Of a DNA stretch of 64,000 bases, positions 17,421 to 26,441 are shown one piece after another. This stretch comes from Gillisia limnaea DSM 15749 (GTDB lineage: Bacteria; Bacteroidota; Bacteroidia; Flavobacteriales; Flavobacteriaceae): NCBI RefSeq assembly GCF_000243235.1, contig NZ_JH594605.1, positions 252,660-316,659 on the forward strand, in the 5' to 3' direction. Position numbers and translations under genes: made by a program. A model generated the notes under the pieces. That model worked only from the letters and a program-made list of their open reading frames with translations. It ran no database searches and had not been told where the DNA came from. The stretch's first letter is position 1. Every line of letters starts with the position of its first letter.

Positions 17421-19628
17421 ATGACAGAAGTTGAAATAGATAAGGAAAATAAAAATATTGCCCGGCAATATAAGGAGCTGCTGCGCATAAGTTACCGGTT
17501 CCTTTCTGATGATGATAAAAAACTTATAAGACTGGCTTTTGATACTGCTGTAAATGCCCATAAAGCACAACGTAGAAAATCTGGTGAAGCTTATATTTTT
17601 CACCCCATTGCGGTGGCCAAAATAGTCGCTTCGGAAATAGGTTTAGATGCTACATCCATTGTCGCTGCATTGTTACACGATGTTGTAGAGGACACGCTTT
17701 TTACCCTGGAGGAAATAGAGCGAATGTTTGGCAAAACGGTTGCCAAGATCGTAGATGGACTCACCAAGATATCGAGTTTAAAAAAAGACAAGGATGTTTC
17801 CCTTCAGGCAGAAAACTTCAGAAAAATGCTGCTTACCCTAAATGATGATGTGAGGGTAATAATCATCAAGATCGCAGACAGGTTGCACAATATGCAAACC
17901 ATGGATTCCATGCAACCCGACAAACAGGTGAAAATCGCTTCAGAAACACTCTATATTTATGCTCCACTTGCTCATAGAATAGGGCTTTATAGCATAAAAA
18001 CAGAACTGGAAGATTTAGCTCTAAAATATACTGAACCAGAGGTTTACACGGATATTCTCAATAAAATAAGGGAAAGCAAGGAGGAGCAAGATGCGTATAT
18101 CCATGATTTCACCAAGGTAATTAAAGATTCTCTGGATCAGGAACATCTGCAATATGAAATTAAAGGCAGGCCCAAATCCATATTTTCCATCCGTAAAAAA
18201 ATGCAGGCTCAAAATATTACCTTCGATGAGGTTTTTGATAAGTTTGCCGTACGTATAATTTATAAAAGTGATCTTGCCAATGAAAAATTTCTGGCCTGGA
18301 AGATCTATTCCATCGTTACAGATCATTTTCGCCCAAACCCTATCCGGTTAAGAGACTGGATCTCTTCCCCTAAATCTACGGGATATGAAGCGCTTCACAT
18401 AACGGTTATGGGCCCTAAAGGAAGATGGGTGGAAGTGCAAATACGCAGTGAGCGCATGAATGAACTTGCCGAAAAAGGGTATGCAGCTCATTACAAGTAT
18501 AAACATGGGGAGGAACAGGAAGAGAAAAATATGGAGGAATGGCTCAACCGGTTGCAGGAAGCCCTGGAAAATTCTGAAACCAATGCCGTAGACTTTGTTG
18601 AACAATTCAAATTAAACCTGTATGCAAAGGAGATATTTGTATTTACTCCGCAGGGAGATTTAAAATCCTTGCCAAAAGGTTCTACACCACTGGATTTTGC
18701 ATTCAGCATTCATACAGAAATTGGATTGCATACCAGAGGTGCCAGAGTTAATAACAAACTTGTTCCCTTAAGCCATGAGCTTAAAAACGGAGATCAAATT
18801 GAGATCATTACCTCTGAAAATGCAAAACCTAATGCTAACTGGTTAGATTATGCAACAACTGCAAGGGCCCGGGCGAAGATCAAAAACTCTTTAAAAGACG
18901 AGAAAAAAGAGATAGCCGAGGAAGGAAAGGCAATTTTAGCGAGAAAACTCAAGTCTCAAAAACTAAGTTTTAATGAAAGTATCATCAATGAACTGGTGGT
19001 ATATTTTAAATTAAAGACAAGCTTAGACCTTTTCTACAGGGTGGGATCAGGAAAGATAGACAATGTTAAATTAAAAGAATTTACATCATCCAGAAGCAAT
19101 GCTTTTGTGAGTTATATAAAAAGCAAGATAAAAAAACCATCGATTGCTGAAGATCTTGATAAAGAAGAGTTTTCCTCCAAGTATGATCAATTGGTTTTTG
19201 GTCCGGATGAAGAAGTTCTGGATTATAAACTTGCAAACTGTTGCAATCCAATCCCCGGGGATAATGTTTTTGGATTCATAACGGTAAGTGAAGGTATTAA
19301 GGTACATAAGAAGGATTGTCCTAATGCAATTCAGTTTCAAAGCAATTATGCTTACAGGATCATTAAGGCAAAATGGATAGATTCATCACAACAAGACTTC
19401 AAAGCGGTGATCAAACTTACCGGGATAGATAACCTTGGGTTGGTAAGTGAAATTACCCGGGAAATCTCCAATAGCATGAACGTTAATATGAGAAGTATTA
19501 ATTTTGAAAGTTCTGCCGGAATTTTTACCGGGAAAATAACGTTAATTGTAAAAAATAACTCTATTTTGAATATCCTGATCGCACATCTTAAAAAAATTAA
19601 TGGGATAGATCAGGTCTCAAGAGAATAA
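17421..19628 (+). CDS. Bifunctional (p)ppGpp synthetase/hydrolase, RelA/SpoT homologue
   Basis: A 735-residue long-type RSH enzyme that makes and degrades the alarmone (p)ppGpp. It has an N-terminal HD hydrolase domain with [10 protein letters not shown] and LLHDVVEDT (about 55-200) and [11 protein letters not shown]. The synthetase domain (about 240-360) contains [19 protein letters not shown] and [20 protein letters not shown] domain (about 395-455, [21 protein letters not shown]) and a C-terminal ACT domain (about 655-735) follow. The intact HD site suggests hydrolase activity, the intact synthetase motifs suggest both functions. It is followed after 28 bases by fur and then purA; purA product inhibition by (p)ppGpp in other bacteria makes the neighbourhood meaningful. 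Confidence 0.94.
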   Translation: MTEVEIDKENKNIARQYKELLRISYRFLSDDDKKLIRLAFDTAVNAHKAQRRKSGEAYIFHPIAVAKIVASEIGLDATSIVAALLHDVVEDTLFTLEEIERMFGKTVAKIVDGLTKISSLKKDKDVSLQAENFRKMLLTLNDDVRVIIIKIADRLHNMQTMDSMQPDKQVKIASETLYIYAPLAHRIGLYSIKTELEDLALKYTEPEVYTDILNKIRESKEEQDAYIHDFTKVIKDSLDQEHLQYEIKGRPKSIFSIRKKMQAQNITFDEVFDKFAVRIIYKSDLANEKFLAWKIYSIVTDHFRPNPIRLRDWISSPKSTGYEALHITVMGPKGRWVEVQIRSERMNELAEKGYAAHYKYKHGEEQEEKNMEEWLNRLQEALENSETNAVDFVEQFKLNLYAKEIFVFTPQGDLKSLPKGSTPLDFAFSIHTEIGLHTRGARVNNKLVPLSHELKNGDQIEIITSENAKPNANWLDYATTARARAKIKNSLKDEKKEIAEEGKAILARKLKSQKLSFNESIINELVVYFKLKTSLDLFYRVGSGKIDNVKLKEFTSSRSNAFVSYIKSKIKKPSIAEDLDKEEFSSKYDQLVFGPDEEVLDYKLANCCNPIPGDNVFGFITVSEGIKVHKKDCPNAIQFQSNYAYRIIKAKWIDSSQQDFKAVIKLTGIDNLGLVSEITREISNSMNVNMRSINFESSAGIFTGKITLIVKNNSILNILIAHLKKINGIDQVSRE

Positions 19629-19633
19629 ACTAA

Positions 19634-19641
19634 TACCTTTG
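19634..19641 (+). promoter_or_regulatory. Possible -7 element for fur
   Basis: TACCTTTG matches TAnnTTTG perfectly, 15 bases before the fur ATG at 19657; no TTG at the right spacing is evident. An AAGGA ribosome-binding-like stretch follows at about 19646. Confidence 0.4.
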
Positions 19642-19656
19642 CGGGGAAGGAATATT

Positions 19657-20115
19657 ATGAGCAAGAAAGTAGCCAATAAAAATGATCAGGCAATAGTCAA
19701 AAATGTTTTCACCAAATTTTTGGAGGAAAAGGGGCATCGTAAAACTCCCGAAAGATTTGCAATTCTTCAGGAAATATATAACCACGAGGAACATTTTGAT
19801 ATAGAATCACTCTACATTAAAATGAAAAATAAGAAATACCGGGTGAGCAGGGCAACGCTCTACAATACCATAGAATTGCTTTTGGCTTGCGGACTGGTAA
19901 GAAAACATCAGTTTGGGCAAAATCAATCCCAGTATGAAAAATCCTATTTTGACAGGCAACACGATCATATCATCCTTACAGATACAGGAGAAGTGATAGA
20001 ATTTTGCGATCCAAGGATACAAAGTATAAAACAAACAATAGAAGAGGTGTTTAATATTGATGTTTCTAAACATTCTTTATATTTTTACGGCACCAAAAAA
20101 GAACCAACTAATTAA
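19657..20115 (+). CDS. Fur family transcriptional regulator
   Basis: A 152-residue winged-helix ferric-uptake-type repressor. A TTG at 19639 would add six residues, but ATG 19657 with AAGGA upstream is better. The DNA-binding domain spans about 8-90 ([35 protein letters not shown]). The dimerisation domain has the metal-site [15 protein letters not shown]. The usual structural-zinc CxxC within that region is replaced (ILTDTG), leaving only one nearby Cys (EFCDP). It probably controls iron or another metal response; the ligand is not certain. The gene lies 28 bases after rsh and 6 bases before purA. Confidence 0.88.
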   Translation: MSKKVANKNDQAIVKNVFTKFLEEKGHRKTPERFAILQEIYNHEEHFDIESLYIKMKNKKYRVSRATLYNTIELLLACGLVRKHQFGQNQSQYEKSYFDRQHDHIILTDTGEVIEFCDPRIQSIKQTIEEVFNIDVSKHSLYFYGTKKEPTN

Positions 20116-20121
20116 ATATTT

Positions 20122-21393
20122 ATGGCAGTAGACTTACTACTAGGATTACAATGGGGAGATGAGGGAAAAGGTAAAATTGTAGATGTATTTACCGAAAAAT
20201 ATAACATCATTGCACGTTTTCAGGGAGGGCCAAATGCCGGCCATACTTTGGAATTTGACGGGCAAAAGCACGTACTCCACACCATACCTTCAGGTATTTT
20301 TCATAAAGACACGATAAACCTGGTAGGAAACGGGGTAGTTATAGATCCCGTGATCTTCAAGAAAGAACTTAAGAATCTTGATAAGTATAACATAGATTAT
20401 AAATCTAATTTACTAATTTCCAGAAAAGCCCATTTAATTTTACCCACCCACCGTTTGCTTGATGCAGCTTCTGAAGCTTCCAAGGGAAAAGCCAAGATAG
20501 GATCTACCCTTAAAGGAATAGGACCTACCTATATGGACAAGACCGGAAGGAACGGATTAAGAGTTGGCGATCTGGAACTGGAAGACTGGAAAGACAGATA
20601 CCGCACCCTTGCCGATAAGCACGAGGGTATGATCGCTTATTACGATGTACAGATTCAGTACGACCTGGCAGAGCTGGAACTTGAATTCTTTGAAGCGGTA
20701 AAAACACTCAAGGAACTCACTTTTATAGACAGTGAAGAATATTTATACAGAGCTCAGGCAGAGGGTAAGACCATTCTTGCTGAAGGAGCCCAGGGATCTT
20801 TACTCGATATTGATTTTGGAACCTATCCTTTTGTTACGTCATCTACCACAACCGCGGCAGGAGCCTGTACAGGCCTTGGCGTTGCACCCAACCAGATAGG
20901 AAAAGCCTACGGGATCTTTAAGGCTTATGCTACCCGGGTAGGAAGCGGCCCCTTCCCTACCGAGTTATTTGATGAAGTTGGTGAAAAAATGGGGAGAGTA
21001 GGAAATGAATTTGGCGCTACTACAGGCCGCCCGCGTCGTTGTGGCTGGCTTGACCTGGTAGCTCTTAGGTATGCCGTTCAAATCAACGGGATCACAGAAC
21101 TCATTATGATGAAGGGTGATGTGTTAAGTGGATTTGAAACTTTAAAAGTCGCTACAGGCTATAATTATAAAGGCGAAGAAATAAAACATTTACCCTACAA
21201 TATAGAACCGGAAAATGTTACTCCTGTGTATACTGAGTTTAAAGGTTGGAAAGAAGATCTCACTAAGATGACAGAAGCTTCGGAATTACCGTCTGAATTT
21301 ATGGATTATGTGAAATTTTTGGAGGATGAATTAAAAACTCCGATTTCTGTAATTTCTGTGGGACCAGATAGAAAGCAAACAATTCAGAGATAA
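20122..21393 (+). CDS. purA: Adenylosuccinate synthetase
   Basis: A 423-residue enzyme that condenses IMP with aspartate using GTP to form adenylosuccinate in AMP synthesis. Signatures: LLGLQWGDEGKGK at residues 5-17 (P-loop variant with the catalytic Asp), NAGHTLEFDG (His of the active site), GIGPTYMDKTGR, EGAQGSLLDIDFGTYPFVTSS and GRPRRCGWLD. The length is standard. The start lies 6 bases after the fur stop, so it is co-transcribed with fur. The shared terminator at 21417-21445 follows. Confidence 0.97.
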   Translation: MAVDLLLGLQWGDEGKGKIVDVFTEKYNIIARFQGGPNAGHTLEFDGQKHVLHTIPSGIFHKDTINLVGNGVVIDPVIFKKELKNLDKYNIDYKSNLLISRKAHLILPTHRLLDAASEASKGKAKIGSTLKGIGPTYMDKTGRNGLRVGDLELEDWKDRYRTLADKHEGMIAYYDVQIQYDLAELELEFFEAVKTLKELTFIDSEEYLYRAQAEGKTILAEGAQGSLLDIDFGTYPFVTSSTTTAAGACTGLGVAPNQIGKAYGIFKAYATRVGSGPFPTELFDEVGEKMGRVGNEFGATTGRPRRCGWLDLVALRYAVQINGITELIMMKGDVLSGFETLKVATGYNYKGEEIKHLPYNIEPENVTPVYTEFKGWKEDLTKMTEASELPSEFMDYVKFLEDELKTPISVISVGPDRKQTIQR

Positions 21394-21416
21394 TTTTTTG
21401 GAATAATATCAAATAA

Positions 21417-21445
21417 AAAAAGCCTTCCAAATTGGAAGGCTTTTT
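21417..21445. terminator. Bidirectional terminator between purA and the ferritin-like genes
   Basis: The arms AAAAAGCCTTCCAA (21417-21430) and the complementary 21432-21445 form a strong stem, with A and T runs on either side. It serves convergent purA and the minus-strand ferritin-like pair. Confidence 0.85.
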
Positions 21446-21470
21446 CAATATAATTCAAATTAATCTAGAA

Positions 21471-22301
21471 TTATGAAACGATAAATATCCCACCTATAGC
21501 TAGTACTTCGTCCATAGTCAATGGTTCATCAAAGGCTTCCTGAACGGCTTGCGGCCCTCCAAAATCAGGAAACAATCCTGCAAGCTCTACACCACCTTGT
21601 ACAGTGTTTGCTTCTCCTGCATATATTGCATCGAAAACAGAAGGAATTCCGTTACTCGCGGCTGTACCGCCAGTTACCCATCCTTTTTGTCCTCTCATTC
21701 TTCGTACTTGAGAAGCATGTCTTGCCTCTACAGAGTGAACTTGTAAAGCAAAAGTCAATAAATCATTATCATTTGCTAATGCTCCAGCTTGACCTTTAAA
21801 GGCTCTTACACCAGTATCCTCAAAACCTTGAGATAATGCCATGAAAGTTGCATAGTTCTCAAAAGTATCCAACATCAAATCTCCACCTGTAAAATCAAAA
21901 GTTGGTTCAGGAATAGGTTCCTCGCCTAAACCTTCTACAGCTGCTTTGAAAAACTCTACGTGAGAACTTTCATGTTTTAATATTTGTCCAAAAACTGCAC
22001 GATCTGCTTCAGGAATAAGTCCATCGGTATCCATCGCTATTTGATAAAAATTACGCTCCAAGTATTCTAAAGTTAAAGCAAAATTTAACACCTCTGATGG
22101 TGTAGCTTGGAATGCCGCAGCAGACATTGATGCCGTTGCAGCCTTTGCTTTGCTACTAGTAGCAGCTAATGCAAAAGGAATGGATGCTAAAGCAATATTT
22201 TTTCCTGTTTTTCCAAATTGTTTGAAGGAATCTCTCCTAGAACCTTTAGAATTCAAAAATTCTTGATTAGAAAGATTATCTAATAATTTTATAAAATTCA
22301 T
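21471..22301 (-). CDS. Exported ferritin-like domain protein (second of a pair)
   Basis: A 276-residue protein with a long N-region, then SRRDSFKQFGKTGKNIALASIPFALAA, a twin-arginine-like signal ahead of a hydrophobic stretch. The mature part is helical with ferritin-like metal-ligand spacing: ALTLEYLERNFY, KHESSHVEFFKAAV, FEDTGVRAF and VHSVEARHASQVRRM, two ExxH/HxxxxE-type pairs. Relatives are annotated only as ferritin-like domain proteins; iron, manganese or another metal could be bound. The upstream gene (22329-23096) encodes a paralogue 27 bases away, so they form an operon. Tat export would allow folding and cofactor loading in the cytoplasm first. Confidence 0.85.
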   Translation of the reverse strand: MNFIKLLDNLSNQEFLNSKGSRRDSFKQFGKTGKNIALASIPFALAATSSKAKAATASMSAAAFQATPSEVLNFALTLEYLERNFYQIAMDTDGLIPEADRAVFGQILKHESSHVEFFKAAVEGLGEEPIPEPTFDFTGGDLMLDTFENYATFMALSQGFEDTGVRAFKGQAGALANDNDLLTFALQVHSVEARHASQVRRMRGQKGWVTGGTAASNGIPSVFDAIYAGEANTVQGGVELAGLFPDFGGPQAVQEAFDEPLTMDEVLAIGGIFIVS

Positions 22302-22328
22302 TTTTTTCGTTTTAAATTAATAATTTAA

Positions 22329-23096
22329 TTATGAGGTTGGTAATTGATTTGCTGTAAATTCAGTTGTGATAAATCCGCCAGCCGCTGCAATAACTTCACT
22401 TGGCGGTAATGCTTTATCATAAGACAATCCTGTTCCACCTAAGTCTACCAAGATGCCATCTCTAGCAAAAGCAGTGGTACCTGGGTTAATTAAATCTGCA
22501 AACGCAGCTGCGTGTCTAGCCTCTACTGAAACTATTTTTCCTGCAAGCAATAAATAGACATCACCCAATGGGGCAGTCACGTCAATTAACTTACCTGCTC
22601 CATTATATGCAGATACACCGGTATCTTCAAGAAGAAGAGCTGTGCTTAGCACTGAATCCCTATTATCGAAATCTATAGATCCATAATCAAATTCCAATTC
22701 TGGCAAGATATCATTTGGAGCAACATCACTAATGGCTGCTTTAAAGAATTCACGGTGTATTACTTCGTGATACCATGCATCTCTAATAATTTGTTTTTCT
22801 TCAGAGTCATCTGCCAATCCTGTATAATAAGCTCCTGCAACTGCTTTGGTATAAAAATCAGCTTCAAGTTGTTCTAAGGCATACGCGTAATTTAAGATTC
22901 CCAAATTTCCGCTTCCAAGGTCAAAAACTTCTTCCGGGTCCACTGGCTCTGTAAAATCATCGTCATTGCTACAGGATAGTAAAAAGCCGGATCCTACTAC
23001 TGCTAAACTTCCCATTTTCAAAAATTGTCTACGTGAGTTGTTGTTCTCAATTGGTGCAAATTCCTTTTTCTGCACTTTAATCACTGGTTTTTTCAT
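22329..23096 (-). CDS. Tat-exported ferritin-like lipoprotein (first of a pair)
   Basis: About 255 residues from the ATG at 23096. The frame runs on to a TTG at 23123, but a TAAGTTTG promoter-like box covers that codon. The N-terminus has a canonical Tat motif SRRQFLK, a hydrophobic stretch and lipobox LLSC, followed by acidic SNDDD, so it is a Tat-dependent lipoprotein. The ferritin-like domain shows YALEQLEADFY, WYHEVIHREFFKAA, LLEDTGVSAY and SVEARHAAAFADL. It is the paralogue of the downstream protein. The likely site is the periplasm or outer membrane. Metal and substrate are unknown. Confidence 0.85.
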   Translation of the reverse strand: MKKPVIKVQKKEFAPIENNNSRRQFLKMGSLAVVGSGFLLSCSNDDDFTEPVDPEEVFDLGSGNLGILNYAYALEQLEADFYTKAVAGAYYTGLADDSEEKQIIRDAWYHEVIHREFFKAAISDVAPNDILPELEFDYGSIDFDNRDSVLSTALLLEDTGVSAYNGAGKLIDVTAPLGDVYLLLAGKIVSVEARHAAAFADLINPGTTAFARDGILVDLGGTGLSYDKALPPSEVIAAAGGFITTEFTANQLPTS

Positions 23097-23120
23097 AATT
23101 CTATTTTTGTTGATTATGCC

Positions 23121-23128
23121 CAAACTTA
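23121..23128 (-). promoter_or_regulatory. Possible -7 element of the ferritin-like operon
   Basis: The complement reads TAAGTTTG, matching TAnnTTTG, about 25 bases before ATG 23096. No clear TTG upstream at the right spacing. Confidence 0.35.
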
Positions 23129-23342
23129 CGTAGCTAAAGCGAGTATGGTTTCCTTACATGCGTTAATTTAATCCTAAAGAGATATTGATTTGGTTAAATT
23201 ATCTTAATTTTTTAAAAGTTTGTGATTATTTGGGTTTTTTAAACATAGCAAACGCACCTGTTAATAGGTACTTCCAATGATTATTCAGCATGCTAAAAGG
23301 AGTATCTCTAAATATTATTGACACATAAAAACAAGTTCTTTA

Positions 23343-25157
23343 ATGGCTTTTAATTACTTTTGGTACAAATTTATTCCTGTGAAAGTTCCAGCGTTATTAA
23401 TAATATTCCTTTTTGTAATCATAACCGGTGTAGCCCCAACCTATGCCCAGGAAACCAAGAAAATAGATTATACCAGTGACCGTACCCTAAAGGATGAGAT
23501 CAAATATCCGGGTGCAATAATTTTGAGTAAAGTAACCAACCAGGTTTATTTTATTCACGAAGGAATTGAAATATGGTGTGATCAGGCCATTCATTATGAT
23601 CAGGATAATTTTTTCAAGGCCTACGGAAATGTACGAATGCAGCAGGGTGATACCGTTACTATGCAAAGCAATTACGCCGAATATAATGGAACCACACAAT
23701 TTGCATTCGCCAGCGGAAAGGTGAAAATGACACGCCCTCAAACCTCCTTAGAAACAGACACCTTGTTTTTTGACAGGATAAAACAACAGGCATATTATAG
23801 AAGTGGTGGTACTGTTAGAGATTCTGCAAGTGTTTTAACCAGCCGGGTAGGCAGGTATTTTATGGAGGATGATAAATATTCCTTTCTTTCAAAGGTAAAA
23901 GTGACCAATCCGGAATATGTAATAAATTCTGAGCAACTTGATTTTTATTCCGAAACAGGACATGCGTATCTCTACGGCCCAACCACAATAGAAAGCGAGA
24001 CCAGCACAGTATATTGTGAACGCGGTTTTTATGATACCCGAAATGACACAGGGTATTTCGTGAAAAATTCCAGGATAGATTATGAGAATAGGATTCTGGC
24101 AGGAGACAGTCTTTATTTTAACCGAAATAATGCTTTTGCATCTGGCACAAATAATATAAAAGTTACCGACACACTCAACAAAAGTTTGATTACCGGACAT
24201 TATGCTGAAGTTTTTCGGGATAAGGATTCTGTTTTCATCACAAAAAGAGCATTGGCAGCAACCCTTCAGGATAAAGATTCTGTATTTATTCATAGCGACA
24301 CCATTATGATAACGGGAAAACCCGAAGACAGGATTATCCGGGGGTATTATGATGTACGAATGTTCAAAACCGATATGAGTGGGAAAAGCGATTCCATATA
24401 TCTCAACCAAAAATCCGGTCTTACAAAGCTCATAAATATCAATAAAGGTCCGGTTTCCACAATCGATAAAAGAAGAAGCCCGGTTATCTGGTCTGGAAAT
24501 AATCAAATGACAGGAGATACCATTCATATCTTAAGCGATCCGGAGACCGAGCAACTCGATTCTTTAAAGGTGTTCAATAACGCATTTCTTGTTCAAAAGG
24601 ACAGTATCCAGGGCTACAATCAAGTTAAAGGACAGGAACTTACAGGTTTGTTCGTAAATAATGAGTTATACCAGGTAGATATTGTAAAGAATACAGAGAC
24701 AATTTATTATACGCGTAATGAAGCAACGGAATTAGTTGGGATTAACAAAACCCTTTCCAGTTCTATAAAGATCCTGTTCCAGGAGCAAGTTATACAGGAA
24801 ATTTATTATTACAAACAGGTGGATGGAACCCTCACTGCTCCCGAAGAATTCCCCCAAAATGCGAGGGAGTTAAGCGGTTTCAACTGGCGAGGAGACGAAC
24901 AGCTAAAATCGAAAGATGATCTGTTCGCCGGAAAACCTGCACCAAAACTTAGACAGATTAAAGGAATTCCTTTGCCTGAAGAAGAAACCGACTTTTTCGA
25001 TGAAAGCAATTCTGCAGAAACCCTACTAAATGAAAATTCCCGCTTAAAACCTGGAGATTTAAAAGATAAGGAAAAGGATAGCACAGCAGTTCCCGAAAGT
25101 ACAATTAGACCAGAATTATTGAAAGAAGATAAAGAAGAAGAAGGAGAAAGCAATTGA
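23343..25157 (+). CDS. OstA-like (LptA-related) LPS transport protein
   Basis: A 604-residue exported protein: a hydrophobic signal (about 17-34, ending TYAQE), then repeated short beta-strand units typical of the LptA/OstA beta-jellyroll (YGNVRMQQGDTVTMQSNYAEYNG, FASGKVKMTRP, LYGPTTIES), consistent with two or more OstA-N modules. The C-terminal ~80 residues are acidic and low-complexity (DLKDKEKDS, KEDKEEEGES). In Bacteroidota such proteins stand in for the bridge that carries lipopolysaccharide across the periplasm. The stop overlaps the TTG start of the aminotransferase gene. Confidence 0.85.
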   Translation: MAFNYFWYKFIPVKVPALLIIFLFVIITGVAPTYAQETKKIDYTSDRTLKDEIKYPGAIILSKVTNQVYFIHEGIEIWCDQAIHYDQDNFFKAYGNVRMQQGDTVTMQSNYAEYNGTTQFAFASGKVKMTRPQTSLETDTLFFDRIKQQAYYRSGGTVRDSASVLTSRVGRYFMEDDKYSFLSKVKVTNPEYVINSEQLDFYSETGHAYLYGPTTIESETSTVYCERGFYDTRNDTGYFVKNSRIDYENRILAGDSLYFNRNNAFASGTNNIKVTDTLNKSLITGHYAEVFRDKDSVFITKRALAATLQDKDSVFIHSDTIMITGKPEDRIIRGYYDVRMFKTDMSGKSDSIYLNQKSGLTKLININKGPVSTIDKRRSPVIWSGNNQMTGDTIHILSDPETEQLDSLKVFNNAFLVQKDSIQGYNQVKGQELTGLFVNNELYQVDIVKNTETIYYTRNEATELVGINKTLSSSIKILFQEQVIQEIYYYKQVDGTLTAPEEFPQNARELSGFNWRGDEQLKSKDDLFAGKPAPKLRQIKGIPLPEEETDFFDESNSAETLLNENSRLKPGDLKDKEKDSTAVPESTIRPELLKEDKEEEGESN

Positions 25158-26332
25158 AAGAAGATTTTTTAAAATACCAGGCTCAAACAACCCCACATCC
25201 TTTGGCTTTGGAAATTTCACATGCCAAAGGATCCTATATCTATTCGATTCAGGGGAAAAAATACCTGGATTTTGTAGCAGGAGTTTCCGCCTGCAGCTTA
25301 GGGCATTGTCATCCAAGGGTAGTGAATGCAGTAAAAAAACAGTTAGACAGCTATTTGCACGTGATGGTTTATGGAGAATATGCTCAAGGCCCTGCTGTGG
25401 AATACGCAAAGTTACTAGCGCATCAACTTCCAGAAAACCTAAATAAGACCTACCTCACAAATTCGGGAACCGAAGCTATTGAAGGCGCTTTAAAATTAGC
25501 CAGAAGAGCAACTGGAAAAACAGAACTTATCGCGGCAAAAAATGCCTATCACGGAAATACCATGGGCTCCCTCAGTTTGATGGATTATGAAGAACGAGTG
25601 AAACCTTTTCGCCCTCTTATTGGCGATGTTTCCTTTATTGAATTTAATTTAGAAGACGATTTAAAAAAGATCACACATAAAACGGCGGCTGTATTGCTTG
25701 AAACCATCCAGGGTGGCGCAGGTTTTATTTTGCCCGTCAATAAGTACTTAGAAAAAGTTAAAAAAAGATGTGAGGAAGTGGGCGCCTTATTAATCCTGGA
25801 TGAGATCCAACCCGGATTTGGACGTACCGGTAAATTGTTTGGATTTCAACATTTCCAGGTTATACCGGATATTCTGGTTATGGGAAAGGGAATGGGTGGC
25901 GGACTTCCAATTGGTGCTTTTACAGCTTCAGAAAAAGTAATGGACCTTTTAATGGATAACCCAAAATTAGGACATATTACTACTTTTGGAGGAAATGCAG
26001 TAATTGCAGCAGCAGCCCTTGCTACCCTTAAAGAAATCATCCAATCTGACCTTATGGCAGAAAGCCTGGAGAAAGAAAAGCTTTTTCGGGAATTACTGGT
26101 ACATCCGCTTTTAAAAGAAATAAGAGGAAAAGGTTTGATGCTGGCGCTGATAACCCCTTCTGAAGAAATTGCAACAGAAATCATTTTGAAATGTCAGGAT
26201 AGAGGATTGATTCTATTTTGGTTGCTTTTTGAGAAAAAGGCCATTCGAATCACGCCCCCGCTCACCATTTCAATGGCAGAAATAAGAGAAGGATGTGGCA
26301 TTATTATTGACATTCTTAATGACATAAAGTAA
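25154..26332 (+). CDS. Class III PLP-dependent aminotransferase
   Basis: A 392-residue fold-type I aminotransferase of the ArgD/ornithine aminotransferase group. Landmarks: LDFVAGVSACSLGHCHP, TNSGTEAIEGALKLARRATG (PLP phosphate cup), AYHGNTMGS, ILDEIQPGFGRTGK (cofactor Asp) and VMGKGMGGGLPIGAF, with the Schiff-base Lys at about 245. The family uses omega-amino donors such as acetylornithine; the substrate is not determined here. It begins at a TTG (25154) that overlaps the TGA of the OstA-like gene, so translation is coupled; the unusual start may lower output. The pairing with OstA is a frequent Flavobacteriaceae order. Confidence 0.9.
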   Translation: MKEDFLKYQAQTTPHPLALEISHAKGSYIYSIQGKKYLDFVAGVSACSLGHCHPRVVNAVKKQLDSYLHVMVYGEYAQGPAVEYAKLLAHQLPENLNKTYLTNSGTEAIEGALKLARRATGKTELIAAKNAYHGNTMGSLSLMDYEERVKPFRPLIGDVSFIEFNLEDDLKKITHKTAAVLLETIQGGAGFILPVNKYLEKVKKRCEEVGALLILDEIQPGFGRTGKLFGFQHFQVIPDILVMGKGMGGGLPIGAFTASEKVMDLLMDNPKLGHITTFGGNAVIAAAALATLKEIIQSDLMAESLEKEKLFRELLVHPLLKEIRGKGLMLALITPSEEIATEIILKCQDRGLILFWLLFEKKAIRITPPLTISMAEIREGCGIIIDILNDIK

Positions 26333-26441
26333 TAGCTCATAAGTTGTTCATTACTTTGTTAAAAACAATATCGATTTCAACAGGGTTGAATGCTAAACAT
26401 AGGTAACTTTAAAACTGTAGAAATCCCGTAATCCCCAGTGT

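Noticed and set aside
23889-24527. 212-codon minus-strand frame
   Set aside because: Antisense to the OstA-like gene, with composition of a shadow frame and no start context.
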